Origin: Sulfurovum sp.
GTDB taxonomy: Bacteria > Campylobacterota > Campylobacteria > Campylobacterales > Sulfurovaceae
Assembly (NCBI GenBank): GCA_020726085.1
Contig: DYTG01000038.1
Location: 1 to 13,885 of the forward strand
Direction of reading: 5' to 3'
Length of the DNA stretch: 13,885 bases
The position numbers and the translations under genes are program-made. Shown here piece after piece: positions 1 through 6,634 of the stretch. The notes below the pieces were generated by a model that was given only the letters and a program-made list of their open reading frames with translations, was not told the origin of the DNA and searched no databases. Each line of letters opens with the position of its first letter. Position 1 is the stretch's first letter.

Positions 1-2003
1 CGAAAATTGTAGAGCAAATTGACCTTTCTAGTATTATTTCTGCAATCGAAGCAAAACTTAAAGCTCAATTGGGTGCTGAGTTTGCTTTGGTTGAAGAAGA
101 AAAAGCAGTTGAACACCTAAATGATACGCTAATGAGCCAAGCAGGAATTCTTCCTAAGCCAGTAGTTCCAGTAGTTCCAACGCAACCAGAGACTCCAACA
201 CCAACAGACAATGCAGTAGCAGCAACAAAAGTTGAGTTTATTGGTATGGATGCACCCTCAACGCATGAAGATATGTCAAGAGCATACTCAAATGCAAAAG
301 TTCGTGTCTATACAAGCGAAACGGAGCATAAAGATTATCCTCTATCTTACGATATTCTTTTTGATGTCAAGACAAAAGTTGGAACCAATCCACACGCTGC
401 AGGACAACTCTATGACCACAAAATGAAGCCTTTGATGGATCCTATGGGTGAGCCTGTCATTGCTGAGACTCCCGATGCCAACTCACTTTTGAATGTCGAT
501 GGCAAACTCTTTTTGGTATCTCATTTGGAATATGATGAGGTGCTGAGCAACGGTGTGAAAGCCTACAAGCAAGAGAATTGGTACTCAAGAATGCCTATGA
601 ATATGCTTCTTACCAATATCGAGCAAGATGCAAACGGTACGCTTAAAGCCGTAAATCAAAAACCAATCGATCACTCAAGCGTAGAGGGTGGATGGATTTT
701 CTGCTTTGGTTCACAAACTCCTTGGAATACACACTTAGGTGGAGAAGAGGATTATGATCTCTACTTTACAGAAGCAAGCGGTAGCTCCGCCAAAGATACG
801 GTTGCTGGGCTTAAAGCTATGACTGAAATCTATTGGAATAACACAAAAACTGCCAATATGTACCACTACGGATACCTTCAAGAGGTTGTGGTTAAAGCGG
901 ATAGTTCTTACGATTTACACAAACGCTACGCTATGGGTAAAGGGACGTGGGAGATGGCAAAAGTATTTGGCGATGGCAAAACAGCACTTTTTGGCGATGA
1001 TGGCGCCAATGTATTTATGCTTATGTTTGTAGCAGACAAGACAAACGATCTTTCTGCTGGAACGCTTTATGCACAAAAATTCACACAAACCAATGCAGCA
1101 GGAAGTGCCACAGCAGAGGGTACTATAGGGTGGATTAAGCTCGGTCACGCTACCGAAAGTGAAGTCAAAGCTTTGGCTGATACAACAACATTTGCTGATA
1201 TTTTTGATTATTTAACTCCTAATCAAGTTGATACTAACGTAAGCACTGAGGGTTACACAGCTATCATCGCAGGTCACACTGGCGTAGAGTATTTAAAACT
1301 TAAAACAGGTATGGAAAAAGTCGCTGCATTCCTAGAGCCACGTCGTTATGCTGCTTTGCTAGGTGCTACAACTGAGTGGAACAAAATGGAAGGTATCACT
1401 ATCGATGAGAAAATGAAAAAAGCTTATATGGCTATCTCTTATCAAGATAAAGGAATGTTGCACAACGACACTTTTGCAAAAGATGATATCAAAGTAGCCA
1501 AAAACAGCTGCGGTGTTACTTATGAGATTACACTTGCAAGCGGACAAAAAGATACAGATGGAAACGCTATCAACTCTGATTATGTTGGTGTGAGCATCAA
1601 AGCTCCAGAAGGTCTAGTAGGTAAGCCAATAGCTGTAGATGCCAACGGAAACACGTGTCATGTAGATAAAATCGCAAACACAGACAACATCGCATTCTCT
1701 GAAAAAATGAGAACTCTATTTGTAGGTGAAGATAGCGGTACGCACACCAACAACTTCGTTTGGGCTTACAATGTCGATACTAAAAAACTCTCTCGTCTTC
1801 TTTCAGTTCCTGCTGGTGCTGAGTGTACAGGACTTCAAGTCGTGGATAATATGAACGGTCACGCTTACGTAATGAGCAATTCGCAACACCATGCAGACTT
1901 TACAGGCACAACACCTGCTGAGTTAAAAACTGCTTTAACGCCTCTTGTTGATAAATTTGGTGGTAACTTTGGTTATATCGGTGGAATGCCAGGTATTAAA
2001 TAA
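1..2003 (+). CDS. PhoX/DUF839-family secreted phosphatase-like protein (5'-partial)
   Basis: The frame is open from the first base, so the start lies upstream; the TTG at 69 is not a supported start. The visible part has about 666 residues. An N-terminal helical stretch is followed by a Pro/Thr-rich linker (about 150-225), then a long domain. Seen: Trp-Ile-Phe-Cys with Cys at 702-704, a TPWNTH segment, then Gly-Gly-Glu-Glu (Glu codons 744-749). Late in the protein come GAECTG (about 1818-1832) and SNSQHHAD (about 1875-1898). Known: PhoX enzymes are Ca/Fe-dependent periplasmic alkaline phosphatases with a 'TPWGTxLxxEE'-like motif and a late 'EhTG...QHPG' segment, and these stretches resemble that pattern. 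Inferred: an exported phosphomonoesterase-like protein. Its signal peptide is out of view, and activity on phosphate esters is not certain, because many DUF839 proteins are uncharacterised. Confidence 0.68.
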   Translation, partial: KIVEQIDLSSIISAIEAKLKAQLGAEFALVEEEKAVEHLNDTLMSQAGILPKPVVPVVPTQPETPTPTDNAVAATKVEFIGMDAPSTHEDMSRAYSNAKVRVYTSETEHKDYPLSYDILFDVKTKVGTNPHAAGQLYDHKMKPLMDPMGEPVIAETPDANSLLNVDGKLFLVSHLEYDEVLSNGVKAYKQENWYSRMPMNMLLTNIEQDANGTLKAVNQKPIDHSSVEGGWIFCFGSQTPWNTHLGGEEDYDLYFTEASGSSAKDTVAGLKAMTEIYWNNTKTANMYHYGYLQEVVVKADSSYDLHKRYAMGKGTWEMAKVFGDGKTALFGDDGANVFMLMFVADKTNDLSAGTLYAQKFTQTNAAGSATAEGTIGWIKLGHATESEVKALADTTTFADIFDYLTPNQVDTNVSTEGYTAIIAGHTGVEYLKLKTGMEKVAAFLEPRRYAALLGATTEWNKMEGITIDEKMKKAYMAISYQDKGMLHNDTFAKDDIKVAKNSCGVTYEITLASGQKDTDGNAINSDYVGVSIKAPEGLVGKPIAVDANGNTCHVDKIANTDNIAFSEKMRTLFVGEDSGTHTNNFVWAYNVDTKKLSRLLSVPAGAECTGLQVVDNMNGHAYVMSNSQHHADFTGTTPAELKTALTPLVDKFGGNFGYIGGMPGIK

Positions 2004-2016
2004 CGAATATTACACA

Positions 2017-2048
2017 TTTCGTAGGGTGGGTTTCACCCACCCTACGAA
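2017..2048 (+). repeat. REP-like palindrome with GTAG foot
   Basis: A perfect 14-bp inverted repeat spans 2018-2031 and 2035-2048 around a 3-base loop (TTC). Its core is GTAG (2021-2024), a GGTGGGT/ACCCACC stem, then CTAC (2042-2045). A GTAG tetranucleotide 5' of a GC-rich hairpin is the layout of REP elements processed by RAYT (TnpA-REP) transposases. A related unit in the opposite orientation lies at 6598-6618. No T-run follows, so it is not a standard terminator, although it could protect the 3' end of the upstream mRNA. Confidence 0.6.
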
Positions 2049-2112
2049 TTTGATAGTATAAAACCCATAAAATATAAAACTTTTTTTATAACCCTCGCTT
2101 CAAGGAAAATTT

Positions 2113-4101
2113 ATGTCCAAAACTCTCCTACTCCTACCTTTTTCTACTCTACTTTTTTTGGGATGCAACAAAAGCTCCAACTCAACACAAACACCGCAAA
2201 TTGATAATTCAGTACACTATAATGCACCCATGATAGGAGAGTTTAGAAGTCGAACCCTTTTTGAAAATCCTTATGCCAATATTCCTGCACAATGCTACAT
2301 CGAAACATCCTACGGGACGCAAAACGCTTGTCTCTTTTGCCACACCAACGCACCCGCTCGTTCCATGCTTGGTAACACCACACCCCAAGCAGGAATGGAT
2401 TGGCTTTTGGGCAATCTTCAGCTTGAATACGCTTTTGGTGCTGTCAATCGCTTTGTCGTCTCGCCCAATATCAATCCATGGGAAAATACACTCAAACCGC
2501 ACAAACTTGATGAGGCGTTTGAAAAATTGGGCATTGATAGCAATTTGTGGGATATGCAAAAATATATCAAACAAGACAACTGGAGCAACGCTTACGCCAA
2601 AAAACAAGGCAATCCAACATCAAGCAATAGCGGTATCAAAGAGGATGCCTATCGTCTTTTTCCCGCCCTCAATCCAAGCTCACTTCCTGCTCATAGTGAT
2701 GGATTTGTAAGAACCCAAAACGAAAAAGAAGCGCTCTTTAAAGATTCTGCAGGACACAATACGGGTTGGCGAAGTATTAATTTTATGCCTTATGGTATCT
2801 TTACACCTCATACGGGCAGTGTGAGTGGGGTTTACATACGTTTGCCTTTGATTTTTATGCAAGATGCTCAAAAAAATTTCGATATCAAAATCTACAAAAA
2901 AAACCTTGAACTCCTCGAACAAGCGATACAAGACCGTATAGAAGAAAACGCAACGCATTATCTAGGAGCCGCTTCAAGTGTCGCAATCTATCGTGGACTC
3001 TTTCCTGTAGGGACGGAGTTTGCCCATCCTTTGCACTATGTCGATGTTCAAGCCGATGATACCTTTGCTCATCAAAACAGATTTCCAGGGACTCGTGCCA
3101 ATCGTGTCAAAGAGGTGCGTTATATGTACAAATGGAGAATGTTTCACCCCCAAGAGCCTATCTCCAAAGATGAAGATGCACCCTTATACTACAACACCAA
3201 AGAGCATTGGATTGACAACGGAGCGGGTTGGTACTTATCGGGCTTCATTGAAGACAAAGAGGGCGAACTTCGTCCGCAAGATGCTCAAGAGCTAATGCAA
3301 TGCGTAGGGTGTCACAGCTCAAGATACGGCTTTGAACCCGAACAATTTAACTCTGGCACAGGAAATACCATCGATACCGTTTGGTCGTTTCCTCGTAAAT
3401 TTGCAGGTGATTTGGGATGGAGAGAGATGGATTATCTTGCCTACCGATTTGGCAACGAAACAGATGAAAACAAAACCGCAGGAAGTGCCAACCGAGGCGA
3501 CCCCATAAACCGAGATGCCAATATAGGAGAGTATCGAAAGTTCCTCAACCATGTCGTAGGAGCATCATTGTATGGCGATATGCCAAGCTCTATGGAGCAA
3601 TATCTTCAATCAGCCATTACTCAAGCCAATGGATACAGCGACAATTTCCCTCTATTAGAGTTTGATAGCGTCGAGCAACTCAAACAAATCCAATACAAAC
3701 GACTCGAACTGATGCGAAAATTTACCCAAACAAAAGATTATTTGGATACCAAAGGATACATTCAAGCCCCCCTGCTCTACCCCACACTCAAAGAGTCGCT
3801 CACAGGTGCTATGCGATACAAAAAGGTAGTAGTAACCCAACGCTACAAACAAGGCAAAGATTACTTTGGCGATACGCTTTTTACCTACAAATACTACCGA
3901 GATGCCAACCAAAGCTACACACACATCGAGGGCACACCCTATCAACTAGGCGAAATCATTACTGATAGACCCTATCATACACAAGAGTCAATTTTATGGG
4001 GCGTTGGAAAAATCCCAACACTCATCGACGAAAACGGCGACAACTACGACCCAGAATACATGCCATTACTTAAATATCCGCTTACGTATGAATCCAAATA
4101 G
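2113..4101 (+). CDS. Diheme c-type cytochrome lipoprotein of unrecognised family
   Basis: The gene encodes 662 residues. ATG at 2113 is preceded by AAGGA (2102-2106). The N-terminus is a lipoprotein signal: Met-Ser-Lys, a hydrophobic run, then LFLGC with the lipid-bearing Cys at 18, so the product should be a membrane-anchored periplasmic or outer-membrane lipoprotein. Two c-type heme motifs are seen: CLFCH at residues 73-77 and CVGCH at 397-401, some 320 residues apart. One further Cys is at 61. The region between and after the hemes is rich in Tyr, Trp and Asn and shows no domain I recognise; it lacks the size and layout of MauG/cytochrome c peroxidases. It follows the PhoX-like gene by 109 bases in the same direction and ends before a terminator. 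The role is probably electron transfer or redox catalysis in the periplasm; the partner is unknown. Confidence 0.75.
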   Translation: MSKTLLLLPFSTLLFLGCNKSSNSTQTPQIDNSVHYNAPMIGEFRSRTLFENPYANIPAQCYIETSYGTQNACLFCHTNAPARSMLGNTTPQAGMDWLLGNLQLEYAFGAVNRFVVSPNINPWENTLKPHKLDEAFEKLGIDSNLWDMQKYIKQDNWSNAYAKKQGNPTSSNSGIKEDAYRLFPALNPSSLPAHSDGFVRTQNEKEALFKDSAGHNTGWRSINFMPYGIFTPHTGSVSGVYIRLPLIFMQDAQKNFDIKIYKKNLELLEQAIQDRIEENATHYLGAASSVAIYRGLFPVGTEFAHPLHYVDVQADDTFAHQNRFPGTRANRVKEVRYMYKWRMFHPQEPISKDEDAPLYYNTKEHWIDNGAGWYLSGFIEDKEGELRPQDAQELMQCVGCHSSRYGFEPEQFNSGTGNTIDTVWSFPRKFAGDLGWREMDYLAYRFGNETDENKTAGSANRGDPINRDANIGEYRKFLNHVVGASLYGDMPSSMEQYLQSAITQANGYSDNFPLLEFDSVEQLKQIQYKRLELMRKFTQTKDYLDTKGYIQAPLLYPTLKESLTGAMRYKKVVVTQRYKQGKDYFGDTLFTYKYYRDANQSYTHIEGTPYQLGEIITDRPYHTQESILWGVGKIPTLIDENGDNYDPEYMPLLKYPLTYESK

Positions 4102-4151
4102 AGAAGATAACTTTTTTGATTTTGAGTAAAATTTAAAAAATAATCGCCTCA

Positions 4152-4189
4152 TAAACCAACACCTTATTAAGGGTGTGGATTATTTTTTT
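4152..4189 (+). terminator. Rho-independent terminator after the cytochrome gene
   Basis: An ACACC/GGTGT stem with an 8-base A/T-rich loop extends outward through CC/GG and TAA/TTA pairs with one bulge and one mismatch. It runs directly into seven T residues (4183-4189). It lies about 50-90 bases after the stop codon at 4101 and fits termination of plus-strand transcription. It overlaps the 3' end of the minus-strand nuclease remnant. Confidence 0.5.
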
Positions 4190-4582
4190 CCCTCGTTTTC
4201 ATTTTGCACCCTCAAACCCTCTGTCTCCTCTTTGCTAAGTGTGGTAATCATCATAATCGTTTGGGTATCCAACCCTTTTTGAAGAGATTTTTTGGCTATC
4301 TCTAGCTCTTTTTGTTTCATGCCTTATGAGAATAATCTCCTCTTTGTGGTTTTTGACTTTGATATCGATGCGGTTGGATTTATCGTCGCAGGTTGCTTTG
4401 TTACTTTGGCTCTCTAAGATTTCAAAAATGGTGATATCTTCAGAGATTGGAGTCTCTCCTTGGGTTTTGGTTTGGTTATGATAGCTAAATTGGATGGATT
4501 TTTCAATGTGGAATAGGAGAAGATTTTGCAAAACGGTTTTAAATTTTTTGGTGGTGAGACAAGACGAGAGGTTACGGTGCAT
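4180..4582 (-). pseudogene. Remnant of an Rpn/PD-(D/E)XK-family nuclease-transposase
   Basis: Two pieces in different frames belong to one family. Reading leftward from ATG at 4582, the first frame contains FEILESQSNKATCDDKSNRID and KEEIILI (to about 4331). This resembles the family's 'ILESESNKE..DDKxNRxD' region with the catalytic Asp, just before the expected 'E-x-Q' strand. Then the frame breaks. A second frame, MKQKELEIAKKSLQKGLD through TTLSKEE (4320-4180, stop TAA), matches the family's C-terminal 'AKKLLKKGLD...ITGLSKEEI' tail. Known family members are about 290-320 residues and the pieces account for roughly 130, so the middle, including the E-x-Q/K residues, is missing. The gene must be dead. 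It lies opposite to all neighbours, and its start abuts the coaBC promoter. The rest of the 4102-4629 gap holds only the terminator and that promoter. Confidence 0.7.
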
Positions 4583-4610
4583 GATAATTTGCCTAAAGTT
4601 AAAACTCTTA

Positions 4611-4619
4611 TGCTATGAT
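4611..4619 (+). promoter_or_regulatory. Extended -10 promoter for coaBC
   Basis: TGC-TATGAT (4611-4619) is an extended -10 element with five of six consensus bases. There is no convincing -35; TTGCCT at 4589-4594 is poorly spaced. The predicted transcript start near 4626 would leave about 16 bases before ATG 4642, with GGAAA in between. Confidence 0.45.
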
Positions 4620-4641
4620 AGTATAAAAAATGGAAACACAG

Positions 4642-5913
4642 ATGAATATTAATCTCAAAGACAAAAACGTAGCGTTGGGCGTTACAGGCTCTATCTCGGT
4701 CTATAAAGCATGTGAAATAGCACGTCTCTTTATCAAAGCAGGGGCTAATGTCCATGTCATTATGACTCCTAGTGCCAAAAAGTTTATATCTCCTCTCACC
4801 TTCGAAGCCCTTACTCGTAATCCCGTGTTGTGTGACGAGAGCGAGAGTTGGGCTAGTAGTCACAACCACATCGATACGGCAAAAAAGTGCGATATTTTAC
4901 TCATAGCTCCTGCTACTGCCAATACTCTCAACAAACTCTCCAAAGGCATTAGCGACAACATTTTGCTTCAAGTGGCGTTGGCGTTTCGTGGTACGATTTT
5001 GGTAGCCCCAGCCGCCAACACCCAAATGCTAAGCAACCACCTCACTAACGGTTCGCTTAAAATGCTTCGTGTCAATGATGTACGCATTATCGCCTCTCAA
5101 AATAAGCTTTTGGCTTGTGGTGATACGGGAGATGGAGCGTTGGCACAACCCCTTGAAATCTTCTATCACGGAGCAAAAGCGTTGCTGGAAGAGGATTTTT
5201 GGATCAATCGCAAAGTCGTTGTGACAGGCGGAGGCACACGAGAAAAAATCGATGAAGTGCGTTATCTCTCCAATTTTTCAAGTGGCAAAATGGCTTCAAG
5301 TATCGCTACGGCTCTCTATCTAAGAGGTGCGGATGTTTGCTATATCACTACCGCCGATGTAAGCCAACTGCCCCTTGAAGTCTATACTATCGAAATTGAC
5401 ACGGCTAAAGAGATGCTTGATTATACCATCGATGCGCTGCGAGTAGCCAAAAAAGGCAAGATGAGTACGACAAGCATGAACAATACAGAGGCTCCTTATA
5501 TCATTATGAAAAAACCCTATCTCTTTATGGTGGCTGCCGTGGCGGATTTTACGCCCAAATTCCCTCAACAAGGCAAGGTAAAAAAAGCTTCTATTGGAGA
5601 GGAGTGGAACATAACGCTCAAAGAGACTCAAGATGTACTCCAAAGTCTCAATAAAGATAATCTCGTTAGCGTTGGGTTTAAAGCCGAGATGGATAGTGAA
5701 CGAGGATTGCAACACGCCATAGATGCCCTCCAAGCCAAAGGATGCGATGCGATTTGCTATAATTTACTCAAAGATAGCTCCAGCTTTGGCACAGATGAAA
5801 ATGCCATTAGCTTCATCACCAAAGACAACCAAGTCGATTTACCCCAAAAGAGCAAAATGGAGTTGGCGTTTGAGATATTGGATGAGAGTGTGAAGTTGGA
5901 AAATAGAGCCTAA
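4642..5913 (+). CDS. coaBC: Bifunctional phosphopantothenoylcysteine decarboxylase / phosphopantothenate-cysteine ligase
   Basis: CoaBC joins cysteine to 4'-phosphopantothenate and then decarboxylates the product, giving 4'-phosphopantetheine for coenzyme A. The N-terminal FMN flavoprotein half (about 1-185) shows GVTGSISVYK, the catalytic His in HIDTAK (residue 76 from this start), PAANTQM (Asn126) and LACGDTGDG (Cys159). The equivalent E. coli residues are His75, Asn125 and Cys158. The C-terminal ligase half shows VVTGGGTREKID, RYLSNFSSGKMA, AAVADF and GFKAEMD. I prefer ATG 4642 over ATG 4630: only 4642 has a Shine-Dalgarno-like GGAAA, and its residue numbering fits the family. Oddities: PAAN replaces the usual PxMN, and there is an extra stretch near residues 268-292 of the ligase half. 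The gene sits between two patches of nuclease debris. Confidence 0.95.
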   Translation: MNINLKDKNVALGVTGSISVYKACEIARLFIKAGANVHVIMTPSAKKFISPLTFEALTRNPVLCDESESWASSHNHIDTAKKCDILLIAPATANTLNKLSKGISDNILLQVALAFRGTILVAPAANTQMLSNHLTNGSLKMLRVNDVRIIASQNKLLACGDTGDGALAQPLEIFYHGAKALLEEDFWINRKVVVTGGGTREKIDEVRYLSNFSSGKMASSIATALYLRGADVCYITTADVSQLPLEVYTIEIDTAKEMLDYTIDALRVAKKGKMSTTSMNNTEAPYIIMKKPYLFMVAAVADFTPKFPQQGKVKKASIGEEWNITLKETQDVLQSLNKDNLVSVGFKAEMDSERGLQHAIDALQAKGCDAICYNLLKDSSSFGTDENAISFITKDNQVDLPQKSKMELAFEILDESVKLENRA

Positions 5914-5925
5914 AAGGAAAAAGTA

Positions 5926-6078
5926 ATGCAGACAATTGATTTTAATACTATCCCCTTGCAAGAAAAATTTATGCTAATGGAGCAACTGTGGGAGAGTCTA
6001 TCTCATGAAGCTAATGCCAATGGCTTTACACCTAAGTGGCATCTTATACCTCAACCAAAGATTTATTTGAGCTTGTAG
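5926..6078 (+). pseudogene. Truncated addiction-module antitoxin (Unstab_antitox-like)
   Basis: An open frame of 50 codons starts at ATG 5926, behind AAAGG, 12 bases after the coaBC stop. Residues 1-39 (MQTIDFNTIP, KFMLMEQLWESL, then TPKWH) match the N-terminal part of the small 'addiction module component' antitoxin family, marked by '...EKL.LvE.LWdSi...' and a following 'W'. Family members run to about 70-80 residues. After WHL the sequence turns into IPQPKIYLSL and stops, which is unrelated and is the +1 reading of the next coding segment. I infer a deletion near 6036-6050 that removed the antitoxin C-terminus, and presumably its toxin gene, and joined the rest to the nuclease fragment. 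It is probably non-functional. Confidence 0.62.
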
Positions 6079-6569
6079 GTGATATTTTTGATACAGATAT
6101 TCGTAATTGGGTAGAACAAGAAGGGTTTTATAAACACATTAATGAACTTGCTAAAAAAGAAAAAAATATTGAAGCAGAAAAGCATATACAAACCACTATC
6201 AAAAGTGAAATAGAAAAAAATCTCTATAAAAGAAAGTATGAAGAGAATGATTTTATTGTTAAACGAGAAGAAGAGTTATTGAATGCTAAGAAGTTAGATT
6301 TTACTATTTTCTATAGTCATATTGGCTCTATAGTAATAGAATTAAAACTTTCTCATAACAGCGAAGCAATGCCCACACGAAAAGAAGCACAAGAGTATAT
6401 TGACAAACTCAATCAATATGTTCAAGGCTCACAATCTGATTTTGGTTTATTTGTCATTTTCAATACACAGCAATCAAAAGAACAATTTGAAGAGCTTATC
6501 AAAGAGTTAAAAGAGCTTTATGTAAAAGAACAACATATCCAAGTGATTGGCTTGAATTGTATGATATGA
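6036..6569 (+). CDS. PD-(D/E)XK nuclease-fold protein, probably 5'-truncated
   Basis: The frame codes for 177 residues from GTG 6036, but a TAA lies immediately upstream in frame, no Shine-Dalgarno is present, and the first internal Met comes late (EAMPTRK). I therefore read this as the C-terminal part of a longer protein joined to the antitoxin remnant, with which it overlaps out of frame. Seen: a charged, helical N-terminal two-thirds, then KLDFTIF (Asp88) and IVIELKL (Glu102, Lys104). This is the Asp...Glu-x-Lys arrangement of PD-(D/E)XK nucleases. It is followed by EYIDKLNQYV and GLFVIFN, as in the helix and strand after the active site. Base use is unlike coaBC: 14 G/C of 60 in 6121-6180 against 33 of 60 in 4981-5040. 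This suggests horizontal origin, perhaps a restriction or other defence protein. The original family is not recognised. Confidence 0.6.
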   Translation: MASYTSTKDLFELVGDIFDTDIRNWVEQEGFYKHINELAKKEKNIEAEKHIQTTIKSEIEKNLYKRKYEENDFIVKREEELLNAKKLDFTIFYSHIGSIVIELKLSHNSEAMPTRKEAQEYIDKLNQYVQGSQSDFGLFVIFNTQQSKEQFEELIKELKELYVKEQHIQVIGLNCMI

Positions 6570-6597
6570 AAGAAATATTATAAAATTAAAGAGAATC

Positions 6598-6618
6598 GGC
6601 AGGTTACACCCACCCTAC
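6598..6618 (-). repeat. Second REP-like GTAG hairpin, inverted relative to the first
   Basis: Read on the minus strand, this is GTAG (6618-6615), GGTGGGT, loop GTA, ACCTGCC. The 7-bp stem has two central T.G/G.T wobbles. The GTAG-GGTGGGT unit is identical to 2021-2031, and 12 bases (6607-6618) match 2034-2045. A GTAG foot plus an imperfect hairpin is typical of RAYT substrates. The foot ends one base before AGGAG (6619-6623), the uppS ribosome-binding site. Confidence 0.55.
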
Positions 6619-6634
6619 AGGAGCAAAACAACAA

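Noticed and set aside
69..71. TTG as start of the PhoX-like gene
   Set aside because: The same frame stays open back to the window edge with normal protein sequence, so the gene begins upstream.
2017..2050. Palindrome as a Rho-independent terminator for the PhoX-like gene
   Set aside because: No T-run follows the stem, and the GTAG feet plus a second copy elsewhere fit a dispersed repeat better.
2209..2607. 132-codon open frame on the minus strand
   Set aside because: It lies inside the cytochrome gene, whose frame has a lipoprotein signal and two heme motifs. The minus-strand product has no recognisable features.
3301..3315. Third copy of the GTAGGGTG repeat
   Set aside because: These bases are the codons for the second heme motif (CVGCH); there is no hairpin, and the match is a coincidence of coding.
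4414..4869. 151-codon minus-strand open frame overlapping the start of coaBC
   Set aside because: It overlaps the well-supported CoaBC N-terminus and has no family resemblance; it is a shadow in a third frame of the nuclease remnant.
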